Below, piece after piece: positions 1 through 7,406 of a stretch of DNA of 64,000 nucleotides. Position numbers and translations under genes: made by a program. The DNA comes from Nodosilinea sp. P-1105. GTDB taxonomy: Bacteria > Cyanobacteriota > Cyanobacteriia > Phormidesmidales > Phormidesmidaceae. Each line of letters starts with the position of its first letter. Position 1 is the first letter of the stretch. The notes beneath the pieces were generated by a model. The model had not been told where the DNA came from. It did not search any database and saw only the letters and a program-made list of their open reading frames with translations. The stretch lies in contig NZ_SMDQ01000027.1 in NCBI RefSeq assembly GCF_012911975.1, positions 1 through 64,000 on the forward strand, in the 5' to 3' direction.

Positions 1-195
1 ACCAGTTACATCGAGCGTTTGAACAACACGTTGAGGCAGCGGGTGGCGCGACTGGTGAGAAAGACCCTGTCGTTCTCTAAAAAGCTCGAGAACCACATTG
101 GGGCCATCTGGCTATTCATCCATGACTACAATCGCTGCATCAGAGAGAAGTTGGCCAAGCAAGGTCATCCGGTCTTTTCCTCTGGCCTGCACTAA
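1..195 (+). mobile_element. IS1-family transposase, C-terminal fragment (cut by window edge)
   Basis: An open frame runs from the first base to a TAA at 193-195 and encodes the last 64 residues of a transposase. It contains YIERLNNTLRQRVARL followed by RKTLSFSKK, the C-terminal block of IS1-type DDE transposases (InsB end), including the glutamate of IERLN that is normally the last catalytic acid. The rest lies outside the window, so it is unknown whether the element is intact. Nothing resembling a clear terminal inverted repeat was identified just after the stop. Family assignment is from motif memory and fairly secure. Confidence 0.8.
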
Positions 196-205
196 AATTC
201 ACTAC

Positions 206-237
<32 letters not shown>

Positions 238-241
238 GCGA

Positions 242-446
242 GTGCATCCCAGTTTTGCGAGTTGGCCCACCCTTTCCTGCGGAACGCTTCGCGAACGGGA
301 AGCGCAAGCTCTACATCCCCCAGCCCCTTCTCCCAAAATGGGAGAAGGGGGGCCGGATTCAAAGTCCCTCTCCCGCTCTGGGAGAGGGATTTAGGGTGTA
401 GACGCGGAGCGGCTTCTCTTGAGTGGGCTGCAAAAGTGAGATGCAC
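242..446 (+). repeat. 205-bp MITE-like element, copy 1
   Basis: A near-identical copy lies inverted at 20280-20484. The ends form an imperfect 17-bp inverted repeat: GTGCATCCCAGTTTTGC at the left, and at 430-446 its complement with two mismatches. Inside are two strong hairpins, at 324-350 (12-bp stem) and 366-388 (9-bp stem), and the motif TTCGCGAACGGGAAGCGC. No transposase is encoded. Short ORFs across it read on both strands in both copies and are best seen as artefacts. Target duplications are not obvious, although AGTCAGGG occurs on both sides (231-238 and 449-456). Confidence 0.8.
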
Positions 447-498
447 CCAGTCAGGGTTCTGTGCTAATGGTCTGTCAAGCTAGCATTGAAGGGTTTCC

Positions 499-526
499 GG
501 TGAGCGGTCTACGGTAAACGGTACAG
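499..526. repeat. GGTNNNC heptamer array, four units
   Basis: GGTGAGC, GGTCTAC, GGTAAAC and GGTACAG follow one another without gaps. The same degenerate heptamer recurs at 17372-17476, 48125-48152 and 61639-61659. No coding potential is seen. Confidence 0.6.
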
Positions 527-963
527 GGCTCACTTTTAAACCGCTTACCGTGAGCTGTGAACCTTAAGTCACATCTCCCGTCATTTTTTTTGGGCTCAAC
601 ATTAGTGCAGTGTCAAGGCTAACAATAGTTCTCTACATTCGCTTACTCAGGAAAATTTAAGTGTTTACTCAGGGCAAATTCATCTTTTTGGTATGGCTTT
701 TTGATTAACTAAATAGATGGTGATAACCAGTGCCTGAGCACGGTATAGTTTTAGTCCCGCCCGAGAAAAATCTACACGTTCTTTGAAATTCTTTCTGTCA
801 TTTCAAGCTCGGTCGAGATGTAAGAAGTCTTGCTTGAACTGAGTTCCGAGCGGGTTAGCTGTAGACAAATTAGCCAGAGCGGATGAGTCGTGATCTTACC
901 GCTGTAGAAAGCCTGTGGACAGAAACCGAGCTTTCTTCCTGTTGCATAATGAGGAATCAAGCG
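527..963. other. Non-coding upstream region of the DUF2808 gene
   Basis: AT-rich stretch without a credible gene. ATTAGTGCAGTGTCAAGGCT at 600-619 resembles the end motif seen near 62614-62632 (GGTCTGTCAAGACT) and may be a remnant of a small element. A frame opens at 883, but the ribosome-binding site and the signal-peptide start favour 964, so the promoter should lie within this stretch. No RNA gene was recognised. Confidence 0.5.
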
Positions 964-1539
964 ATGAAAACCTGGATTTATAATCTAACTAAAAATTTCG
1001 CTAAAAGTTTAAAGGTGAGTGCGCTGGGGGTAGGTATTTTAGGCACTGCTGCGGCTATGTCCGTAGAGGCAGTAACGCTGCCAGATGGACGGGTCATGTT
1101 TGACCGCCCCCCCACCTTAGTGGAAGCGACGACCCGCGATATCCATTCTGGAGCTAGAGGGCGCTATCACTTTGTGATTGAAGTACCCGAAAATGCTGGA
1201 GAAGCCCTAGAAGCGATCGTTGTTACCCCCCGTGACCATGCTAAGCGGATTAACTTTACCCTAGATGCCAGTACGGCTCAGCAGGGGGTTGCCTATGCCC
1301 GGGGGCCAGAATTATCCCTAGCCAGTGTTGGCGGTGTCCCCGAAAACCCCCACGAGGTGTTGCTGGTGTTTGATCAGCCGGTGCAGCCTGGGGAAACGGT
1401 GACGGTCACCCTGCGCACAGCCTATAACCCTTGGGGTGGGGTGTACCTATTTGGGGTCACTGGCTATCCCGCCGGGGAGAATGGGGTGGGCCAATTTCTG
1501 GGCTATGGCCGTATCCACCTCTATGACACCAGTAACTAA
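964..1539 (+). CDS. DUF2808 domain secreted protein
   Basis: A 191-residue protein of a family found almost only in cyanobacteria (DUF2808) and of unknown function. The start at 964 is chosen because GAGGA precedes it by about 8 bases and it opens a classical signal peptide: a basic Lys-containing N-region, the hydrophobic core VSALGVGILGTAAAM, and likely cleavage after VEA near residue 36. The mature part is a compact beta-rich domain with the family hallmarks LPDGRVMFDRPP at its start and the Gly/Tyr-rich stretch YNPWGGVYLFGVTGYPAGEN near the end. It is probably periplasmic or outer-membrane associated. It is a lone gene, convergent with the following TauE gene. Confidence 0.8.
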   Translation: MKTWIYNLTKNFAKSLKVSALGVGILGTAAAMSVEAVTLPDGRVMFDRPPTLVEATTRDIHSGARGRYHFVIEVPENAGEALEAIVVTPRDHAKRINFTLDASTAQQGVAYARGPELSLASVGGVPENPHEVLLVFDQPVQPGETVTVTLRTAYNPWGGVYLFGVTGYPAGENGVGQFLGYGRIHLYDTSN

Positions 1540-1677
1540 GCTCACAACTAAGCTCAGTTGGGGATAGCGCTGTCTTTTTGTGATGGCTTGAGCCAGTGGC
1601 GAGTCTCGTCACTGGCGGTTCCATATGCTGAACGCCACGCCGTAACCGCTTCTGCTTCCCATTCTCAGTTCTCATTC

Positions 1678-2559
1678 TCAGAGAGATGTTTGCGATCGCA
1701 GCACAATTTCCCCCAGCAAAAGCCCACCGACAATGACAAATAAGATACCCATGGCGCGCTCAAGCTGGCGTTGCGGCAGGCGAGTCGCGACTATGGCGCC
1801 CAATTGCGCACCAATCAGCACCCCTGGTGCCGTAAAGATAACCAGGCTCAGTACCATACTCAACGTATCACCACCGGCCTGGATAAACTGGGCAACGTGA
1901 CCGACAGACGCCACCAGAGCCGAGATTGCAACCACAAACACGCTGGTCGCCACAGCCACTGGACTGGGGATGCGGCAACGTTTAATCAGAAAGAACCCAT
2001 TTAGTTGCCCCAACCCGGTGGATGTCATGCCTAAAAACAAGGCCCCAATCCCGGCCAACAGTTGCCCCTCGGTGCGATTAGCCACGGTGTAGCAGAAGGT
2101 ATGTCCTTTGGCCGAGGTGATGCAAGTCTGGGAATGGGCAGGGTGGTGGACGTTGATGTCTGGGTCCAGCAGGCCCAGGTCGTCAATATTGGGAATATTG
2201 GGGGTGTGTAAAAAACTAGCGGCGATCGCAAATAGCCCTACCCCTAAAATCCCCTTCAGCACGGTTTCTGGAATGGCGGCAGCCGCCCATGTCCCCACCA
2301 GAGCTAATGGAATGGTCACCAGCAGCAGCATCTGGCCCAGTTTGTAGTCAATCAATTGCTTGCGCATATAGGCATAGAGCCCGCTGGAAAAGCCAAATAC
2401 CTCCGTGATCAGGCCAGAGCCCACAGCAACTTCGGTGGGTAAGCCCAGCCCCAAAATAAACAGCGGGGTAAAAAAAGTGGCCCCTTCCACTCCAGAAGCC
2501 ATGGCAACGGTGGCGATCGCTATGGCGATGGGAAACATGTACCAATAGTCAAAAATCAT
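1678..2559 (-). CDS. TauE/SafE (DUF81) family sulfite/organic-anion exporter
   Basis: A 293-residue polytopic inner-membrane protein. Hydrophobic segments fill residues 5-125 and 165-290. They flank a soluble loop at about 120-160 that is rich in Asp, His and Cys (DDLGLLDPDINVHHPAH, then TCITSAKGHTFCY). The N-terminal pattern AMASGVEGATFFTPLFILGLG and the second half with GIGALFLGMTSTGLGQ match the two inverted TauE repeats, which carry Gly/Pro-rich substrate loops. Family members export sulfite, sulfoacetate or related anions; the substrate here cannot be read from sequence. The ATG start is at 2559. Lone gene, convergent with DUF2808. Confidence 0.85.
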   Translation of the reverse strand: MIFDYWYMFPIAIAIATVAMASGVEGATFFTPLFILGLGLPTEVAVGSGLITEVFGFSSGLYAYMRKQLIDYKLGQMLLLVTIPLALVGTWAAAAIPETVLKGILGVGLFAIAASFLHTPNIPNIDDLGLLDPDINVHHPAHSQTCITSAKGHTFCYTVANRTEGQLLAGIGALFLGMTSTGLGQLNGFFLIKRCRIPSPVAVATSVFVVAISALVASVGHVAQFIQAGGDTLSMVLSLVIFTAPGVLIGAQLGAIVATRLPQRQLERAMGILFVIVGGLLLGEIVLRSQTSL

Positions 2560-2631
2560 TGTGCCTTTAATGAGCGTGAAATTGAAGCCGGGAAACTTTG
2601 GATAGGCCAGAATCCAGAGCTTTTTTGTATT

Positions 2632-2652
2632 CTGACTCCTGGCTCCTGAATT
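2632..2652. repeat. Heptamer array CTGACTC/CTGGCTC/CTGAATT
   Basis: Three heptamers in tandem in the gap between the TauE and DUF3179 genes. The motif is the complement of the GAGTCAG type seen at 208-235. Confidence 0.5.
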
Positions 2653-2701
2653 CTATTACAGGCATCGCTTCCCGCCGTAAGGAATACGCCTACGTTATGC
2701 C

Positions 2702-3724
2702 CTAGGGAGTACCAAAGAAGGCCGGGTAGACAAAGGCAAAGGCTGTGGTACTGGGGATTTCATGGCCATCACGATCTTCTACCACCACCGTGGCCAGATC
2801 GCTGTCCCAACGGGCCAAAAGGGTACAACCGGCTAATTCAACCTCCTGGGTGCCCCCCTGGGCTAGCTGGTCATGGACAAAGGCATAACTATCCCCAGAA
2901 AACCGATTGTGGGGCGTTTGATCGTCGGCTTCCCACACATAACTCACGATGGTTTTGGGATGATGTTCCAGCTGATCCTGGTGGCGTACCGGAAAAATAA
3001 TCCGTTCATCGGTGTAATAGGTACCGTAAGGATAGCGCTGGTAATCGCGGCGGTGACCGGTCTGGGTTGACAGAATTTGGCTGTCGGGATGTTGGGCCAG
3101 CCAAGCCCCCAGGGTGGTTTTCACCGCCGGAACTCGATCTAGGTTTTGATTCACCTGGGGACCGGCAATGCCCTGGGCCCAGGGTTGGGCAAATAGGCTG
3201 TCATCGCTGCGATCGAACATGACCAGACAGCTCTGGTAGAGTTTGCCCGATACCCCAAAGGTGGTGTCTCCCCGCTCAAAGGCGACGATGGTATCGCACA
3301 GGGGACAATAGGTGACCGTCACAGTCACCCCCCCAATCGTATCGTTGACAATTTCATGCCAGTTCAGAATGTTGAAGGGGTAGGCTTTAGCTTCACCGTT
3401 GATCACCACCCCGACCACCAAATCATTCTCCCCAAAGGGGGTGGTGCTGGCCGTATCAAAGCTGGGTTGGTCAATGCTGGGAATGCCGTCTTTGGGGGGG
3501 CCGCCGTCGAGTAGCTGGGCCAAATCAATCCGGCTGGTGGCTTCTGGTGCTATGGACTGCGATCGCAGATCGTCGAGTTCCTGGGTCTGGTCGTGGAAAA
3601 TGCTGGTCCAGGCATAGTAGCGCAGCTTAAAGTTATCCCACCCCCCCGCTTCGACAATCGCCGCCCCAGTGACTAGAGCAGCGGTGGCGAGGGCACCGAT
3701 AGCAATGGTTCGAGCAGGTTTCAT
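2702..3724 (-). CDS. DUF3179 domain-containing exported protein
   Basis: A 340-residue protein. The frame also allows TTG at 3733, but ATG at 3724 opens a standard signal peptide (KPAR, then IAIGALATAALVTGAAIVEA), so it is preferred. The remainder is a DUF3179 domain, recognised by VVGVVINGEAKAYPFNILNW, the double cysteine VTYCPLCDT and the FGVSGKLYQSCLVMFDR block. Function is unknown; the CPLC pair and conserved His suggest a metal-binding or redox role, which is inference. The gene diverges from the peroxiredoxin gene across a 260-bp gap, which could mean a shared regulatory region. Confidence 0.85.
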   Translation of the reverse strand: MKPARTIAIGALATAALVTGAAIVEAGGWDNFKLRYYAWTSIFHDQTQELDDLRSQSIAPEATSRIDLAQLLDGGPPKDGIPSIDQPSFDTASTTPFGENDLVVGVVINGEAKAYPFNILNWHEIVNDTIGGVTVTVTYCPLCDTIVAFERGDTTFGVSGKLYQSCLVMFDRSDDSLFAQPWAQGIAGPQVNQNLDRVPAVKTTLGAWLAQHPDSQILSTQTGHRRDYQRYPYGTYYTDERIIFPVRHQDQLEHHPKTIVSYVWEADDQTPHNRFSGDSYAFVHDQLAQGGTQEVELAGCTLLARWDSDLATVVVEDRDGHEIPSTTAFAFVYPAFFGTP

Positions 3725-3984
3725 GGTGGCCAATCCTAATCAAGTCTGTTTCTAGGATGGCGAGGTTACCTGAATGGGGGATGAGTGTCTCGTGAGACAT
3801 TCCTGATGGTTTTTCATCCCTCTGAGGCCCTCTGAGGTTAGGGTAGCCGCTGGTCTCGGCCCTGGCCATAGACATTTTGCCCCGGCCCACCTTAATGACA
3901 GCGGTCTTTTTATTAGAGGGCTCTCAGGGCAATCTCATCTGAGGCTGTCACCATCCCTAACAATGATGTTAATCGAGAGATGCC

Positions 3985-4641
3985 ATGACCTTAACCCAAG
4001 ATCTAGCCAACCTTGCAGCTCAGATGCAGACTCAGCTGCCTGAGGCGGCTAAGGCTGAAATGGCTAAGGCTGCTCAAAATTTACTGGAATCTGGCATCGC
4101 TGACAACAGCTTGTCAACCGGCGATCGCATCCCGGAAATCACCCTTCCCGATGCCACCGGTCAGCTGGTCAGCGTGTCTAAACTACTGAAGTCAGGTCCT
4201 GTGGTCATTAGCTTTTACCGGGGCGGTTGGTGCCCCTTTTGCAATTTAGAGTTGCGCGCCCTGCAACAGGCCCTACCTGAGATCCAAGCCCTGGGTGCCG
4301 CCCTGGTCGAGATCACCCCAGAAACCCCCGATAACTCCCTGTCGACCACAGAAAAACACCACCTATCTTTTCCGGTTCTTAGTGATCAGGGGAACCGGGT
4401 GGCGCAGTCCTTCGGTTTGGTCTTTACAGTGCCCGAGCCCCTACGGCCAATCTATCAATCGATGGGTATTGATCTACCCGCCTATAACGGTGATGACAGT
4501 TTTGAACTGCCCCTACCAGCGACCTATGTAGTGGGGAGGGATGGCGTCATTGCCCATGGGTTTGTCAATGCTAATTATCAAAAGCGTCAGGACCCAGAAG
4601 GCATTTTGATGGTACTGAAAAACCTGAATGTTACAGCATAG
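3985..4641 (+). CDS. Peroxiredoxin-like AhpC/TSA family protein
   Basis: A 218-residue thioredoxin-fold protein of the larger peroxiredoxin-like group. Residues 1-45 are a helical Ala/Glu-rich N-terminal extension. The AhpC/TSA domain starts at GDRIPEITLPDATG. The active-site loop is FYRGGWCPFCNLELRAL with C83 and C86 in a CxxC arrangement, more thioredoxin-like than the usual PxxxTxxC of 2-Cys peroxiredoxins. Expected role: reduction of peroxides or protein disulfides in the cytoplasm. Six bases separate it from a DoxX-like membrane protein on the same strand, so the two are probably one operon, a pairing that fits a redox function. Confidence 0.82.
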   Translation: MTLTQDLANLAAQMQTQLPEAAKAEMAKAAQNLLESGIADNSLSTGDRIPEITLPDATGQLVSVSKLLKSGPVVISFYRGGWCPFCNLELRALQQALPEIQALGAALVEITPETPDNSLSTTEKHHLSFPVLSDQGNRVAQSFGLVFTVPEPLRPIYQSMGIDLPAYNGDDSFELPLPATYVVGRDGVIAHGFVNANYQKRQDPEGILMVLKNLNVTA

Positions 4642-4646
4642 CCATT

Positions 4647-5045
4647 ATGAGTTCCATACAATCACGAGTTTCGTTGTCCTTGCTGTTACTAAGGTTGAGT
4701 GTTTTTCTGGTTTTTCTGATGTGGACGCTGGATAAGCTGGTTATGCCAGAGCATGCCGCTGCCATTTTTGAAAACTTCTACTTTATCGGCGGCTTAGGAC
4801 CAACAGCGTTCTATATCTTAGGTATCCTAGAACTGATTTTGATTATTGGGTTTGTTGTAGGTTACCAAAAAACGCTGACCTATGGTGCCATCCTGGTATT
4901 CCATGGAATTTCCACCCTGTCGTCTTTTCCCCAATACTTGGATCCTTTCAACAACTTGCTTTTTTTTGCGGCTTGGCCTATGCTGGCGGCTTGCTATACG
5001 CTGTTTTCCTTGAGGGACTTGGACACTCGCTGGACGGTATCCTGA
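4647..5045 (+). CDS. DoxX-like small membrane protein
   Basis: 132 residues with four predicted membrane helices: about 8-28, 45-65 (FYFIGGLGPTAFYILGILEL), 72-92 and 100-122. Length, four-helix topology, and the pattern of an early Met/Trp-Asp-Lys followed by a GxxxF segment are those of the DoxX/SURF4-like group. Members often sit beside thiol or peroxide enzymes, and here the gene starts 5 bases after the peroxiredoxin-like gene. Its exact activity is unknown. The stop is followed within 35 bases by a 67-bp-type hairpin repeat. Confidence 0.7.
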   Translation: MSSIQSRVSLSLLLLRLSVFLVFLMWTLDKLVMPEHAAAIFENFYFIGGLGPTAFYILGILELILIIGFVVGYQKTLTYGAILVFHGISTLSSFPQYLDPFNNLLFFAAWPMLAACYTLFSLRDLDTRWTVS

Positions 5046-5079
5046 GCGACGTACCTCGTGCAACCAGGAATCGTTATAA

Positions 5080-5147
5080 ACCAGATTCAAGTCCAGACCT
5101 GGAGTTCTGCCTGTGGGAAAACTCTAGATCCCGAGCTGGACTTGGTA
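5080..5147 (+). repeat. 67-bp hairpin repeat family, copy A
   Basis: Bounded by CAAGTCCAG at 5088-5096 and its exact complement CTGGACTTG at 5136-5144, with a conserved inner core (TGCCTGTG, AGATCCCGAG). Other copies are at 32275-32333 (inverted) and in tandem at 44781-44847 and 44852-44918. All copies sit just downstream of a gene. Confidence 0.75.
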
Positions 5148-5191
5148 TAGTCTTGGGGCACTGATTTCAAATAAAACCAGGATTTGATCAG

Positions 5192-5220
5192 AAAAGGCTC
5201 TCTATTAAAGAGAGCCTTTG
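5192..5220 (-). terminator. Rho-independent-type terminator of the precursor peptide gene
   Basis: A perfect 11-bp stem, AAAGGCTCTCT with AGAGAGCCTTT, and a 5-base loop. Read on the minus strand it ends in CCTTTTCTG, giving a short U tract. It lies 40 bases beyond the stop of the small double-glycine peptide gene and so probably ends that transcript. Confidence 0.7.
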
Positions 5221-5260
5221 AGTTAAAGGAACAACTCGAGAACCTTGATCTATCGTGGGA

Positions 5261-5443
5261 TTACTTATCCCGATTTTCGCGCCGCATCTCGCGAAAACGT
5301 TCCATAGGATCAGTCGTATTTTCTTCGGTTAGTTGATCGGGATTGGATGAACCCGATCCACCTGCAACATTCTCAAGCTGCTCATCAGAGACTTGTTCTT
5401 GTTGTTCGGCTTGTTGATTTTGCATTTTTTGATCTTCAGTCAT
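5261..5443 (-). CDS. Double-glycine leader peptide, candidate substrate of the adjacent NHLM exporter
   Basis: A 60-residue peptide. The start at 5443 is preferred over 5467 because AAAGGA lies 6-7 bases upstream of it. Residues 1-29 form a hydrophilic Gln/Glu-rich leader ending in VSDEQLENVAGG, the standard double-glycine site cut by C39 peptidase exporters (L23, V26, G28, G29). The predicted mature part is residues 30-60. It is Ser/Asn/Asp-rich and then strongly charged (PMERFREMRRENRDK), with no cysteine and few Ser/Thr after residue 45, so it does not resemble a lanthipeptide or thiazole peptide. It is divergent from the exporter operon across 275 bp and has its own terminator. That it is the cargo is inferred from leader and position. 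Its activity (signal, bacteriocin or other) is unknown. Confidence 0.72.
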   Translation of the reverse strand: MTEDQKMQNQQAEQQEQVSDEQLENVAGGSGSSNPDQLTEENTTDPMERFREMRRENRDK

Positions 5444-5718
5444 AGGTATTCCTTTGGAATTCAACAATTAGATTGCTTAATCTCGAACACCTTTACCCTA
5501 ATGGCTTGACAATAATTAGAATGAATCTAGGATGAGAAACAGATAAAAAGATTCTCATTTTATTAGACTTAAAATCAGATAAACTATGGCAAAGCTTTGA
5601 CAAGTACTTGGATAAGCACCTAAAAAAGTAGTTAAATACACAACACCTTGGACTGAAATGTAATCGTCATTACTTATTCTATATTCTTTTTGATCTGGCT
5701 GTTTATGGGAGGTGTTTT
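5444..5718. promoter_or_regulatory. Divergent intergenic promoter region between precursor peptide and export operon
   Basis: An AT-rich gap that must hold both promoters. On the plus strand TTGACA occurs at 5506-5511 with TAGGAT 16 bases later, and again at 5597-5602 with AT-rich sequence following. Either could serve the operon, but neither has a perfect minus-10. GGGAGG at 5707-5712 is a strong ribosome-binding site for the gene at 5719. No operator-like palindrome stood out. Confidence 0.4.
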
Positions 5719-6828
5719 ATGGAAGATATTTTATTGCGATCGCTATCAAATGTTGACCTGGACTGGTTACTAGCCCAGGGGGTGCGATCGCAGTTGACAG
5801 CCAATACTGAGCTGATCACCCCAGGGCAACCCCAAACCCACCTGTATGTGCTAGTAGAGGGGCAGTTAGCGGTACAGTTAGCCTGGGCAGATCGGCAAAA
5901 TGCGAAGGGGTCGGACGCCACAGATAGGTTGACGGCAGGGGAGATGGCCGGGATCTCAGGGCTGCTAGGAACTGAGCCGCTTGCCCATGTCAGCGTCCTG
6001 AAAGGGGCTCAGGTGTTGTCTATCGAGCTAGCGGCTTTGCACCTGAAGTTGCAGCAAGATCTAGACTTCGCGGCCCACCTTTACCGCTGTGTGGCCGTGG
6101 TTCTCTCCCACCGACTAAGACGGTTATTTGAATACCAGGGCAGCATCAGGGCGATGCAACCGGGGCAGGTCCGGCAGGTGCTGTCGGTCTTTGGGGAGTT
6201 GCAAGACAGCGATATTGATTGGCTGGTGTCCTTCGGTATGGTGCACGAGCTAGGGCCGGAACAGACCCTGCTGCGAGCAGGGCGACCTGTGGATGCTTTC
6301 TATATTGTGCTGGACGGCTGCTTAGAAATTACTGCACCACCCACCGGCATTACACCCATTCAACTCTGTTTTGCCAACCTCAACCTCCCTCCGAGCCAAT
6401 GGATCGCCCTGACGACAATCAGCCAGGGCGCTTTGCCAGGAATAATTTCATTTGTGGATTTCAGTCCCCTGCCAGTGACCATTCGCACTACCACCCACTG
6501 TCGACTGTTGGCGGTACCCTGTGACATGTTGGTCACCAAGCTGCACGTTGATAGGGGGTTTGCCGCCCGGTTCTACCGAATTATTGCAGTGCAGATCTTG
6601 GAGTTGATGCAGGCCATCCGCGATCGCCTCCGCGATCGCCATGGTATTGATGCTAAAGCGGCGGCCCCTCCCAGAGCTGCGATCGCCAATTTTTCCACCG
6701 CTGATACCCAGGCTGGCCCTGAGGGTGACACTGACCAAACCCTGGACTTAGAGGCCCTGCAAACCCTCTCTGAAGGGGGAGCTAAATTTAACTGGATGTT
6801 GCAACAACTCGGAGGCGGATATGGCTGA
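5719..6828 (+). CDS. Protein with two cyclic-nucleotide-binding domains, first gene of the NHLM export operon
   Basis: 369 residues behind the strong ribosome-binding site GGGAGG. Two cNMP-binding beta-barrels can be traced. The first covers residues about 8-130 (LITPGQPQTHLYVLVEGQLAVQL, then AGEMAGISGLLG). The second covers about 150-300 (LLRAGRPVDAFYIVLDGCLEI, then a degenerate phosphate-binding region and TTHCRLLAVPCDMLV). No DNA-binding helix-turn-helix follows; the tail from about 305 is Ala/Asp-rich and low in structure. It is therefore a sensor or scaffold rather than a CRP-type regulator. It overlaps the next gene by 8 bases, so the four-gene operon is translationally coupled. CNB domains recur with cyanobacterial C39/NHLM exporters (from memory); whether this one binds cAMP or cGMP, or has lost binding, is not clear. 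Confidence 0.7.
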   Translation: MEDILLRSLSNVDLDWLLAQGVRSQLTANTELITPGQPQTHLYVLVEGQLAVQLAWADRQNAKGSDATDRLTAGEMAGISGLLGTEPLAHVSVLKGAQVLSIELAALHLKLQQDLDFAAHLYRCVAVVLSHRLRRLFEYQGSIRAMQPGQVRQVLSVFGELQDSDIDWLVSFGMVHELGPEQTLLRAGRPVDAFYIVLDGCLEITAPPTGITPIQLCFANLNLPPSQWIALTTISQGALPGIISFVDFSPLPVTIRTTTHCRLLAVPCDMLVTKLHVDRGFAARFYRIIAVQILELMQAIRDRLRDRHGIDAKAAAPPRAAIANFSTADTQAGPEGDTDQTLDLEALQTLSEGGAKFNWMLQQLGGGYG

Positions 6829-7396
6829 ACCCTCGACAAAGCAACCTCATCCCCTCTTTCGTCAGGAATCTCTGGAGCGTCTTTCATCCCCAGAGCGGCT
6901 GGATGAGTTGATGCCGATCGTCAGCCTACGGCGCTGGCTGCCCCTGGCAACCATGGCCCTGCTCCTGGGGGTGGGGGCGACCTGGGGCTGGTGGGGGCGG
7001 ATTCCCGTGACGGCCCAGGCCTCTGGGGTTCTGGTCCAGGGCGAGGACGGCACTCCGGTGGCCTTCCTTTCTGTGGCAGGGCGTTACCGGGGGCGGATAC
7101 AACCTGGCATGACCGTGGCGCTAATGCCAGATCCCCTGGCAGATTTGAGCCATCCCCCTTTAATGGCAGCGGTACAAGCGGTGGTATCAGGCCAGCCCCT
7201 GACCCTGGCCGCTGTGCGCGATCAACCAGCCACAGCCGCACTGCGAGACCCTGACCCCTTAGACCTGATTGTGCCTCTGCCCGAGACAGCGGTGCCCGCA
7301 GCCATGGTGGCACCCGGGGTCGGGGTGGAAGGGCGCATCACCCTGGCTGAAAAGCGCCCCTTGAGCTTTGTCTTACCGTTTTTGGAGTCTCCCTAG
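6821..7396 (+). CDS. Short NHLM-type secretion (membrane-fusion-like) protein
   Basis: 191 residues. The opening FRQESLERLSSPERLDELM, then a positive segment and one membrane helix (about residues 40-60, LPLATMALLLGVGATWGWWG), then IPVTAQASGVLV, follow the NHLM secretion protein/HlyD layout. Typical HlyD adaptors exceed 350 residues and carry a long coiled coil plus lipoyl halves. Here the coiled-coil hairpin is missing, and the frame passes straight to a single beta domain with the adaptor-like phrases GRYRGRIQPGMTVAL and GVEGRITLAEKRPL. The ribosome-binding site is GGAGG inside the upstream gene, and the start overlaps that gene by 8 bases. Possibly a reduced periplasmic stub that cannot span to an outer-membrane channel; assignment is by context and N-terminal motif. 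Confidence 0.65.
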   Translation: MAEPSTKQPHPLFRQESLERLSSPERLDELMPIVSLRRWLPLATMALLLGVGATWGWWGRIPVTAQASGVLVQGEDGTPVAFLSVAGRYRGRIQPGMTVALMPDPLADLSHPPLMAAVQAVVSGQPLTLAAVRDQPATAALRDPDPLDLIVPLPETAVPAAMVAPGVGVEGRITLAEKRPLSFVLPFLESP

Positions 7397-7406
7397 CGAT
7401 CCCACA

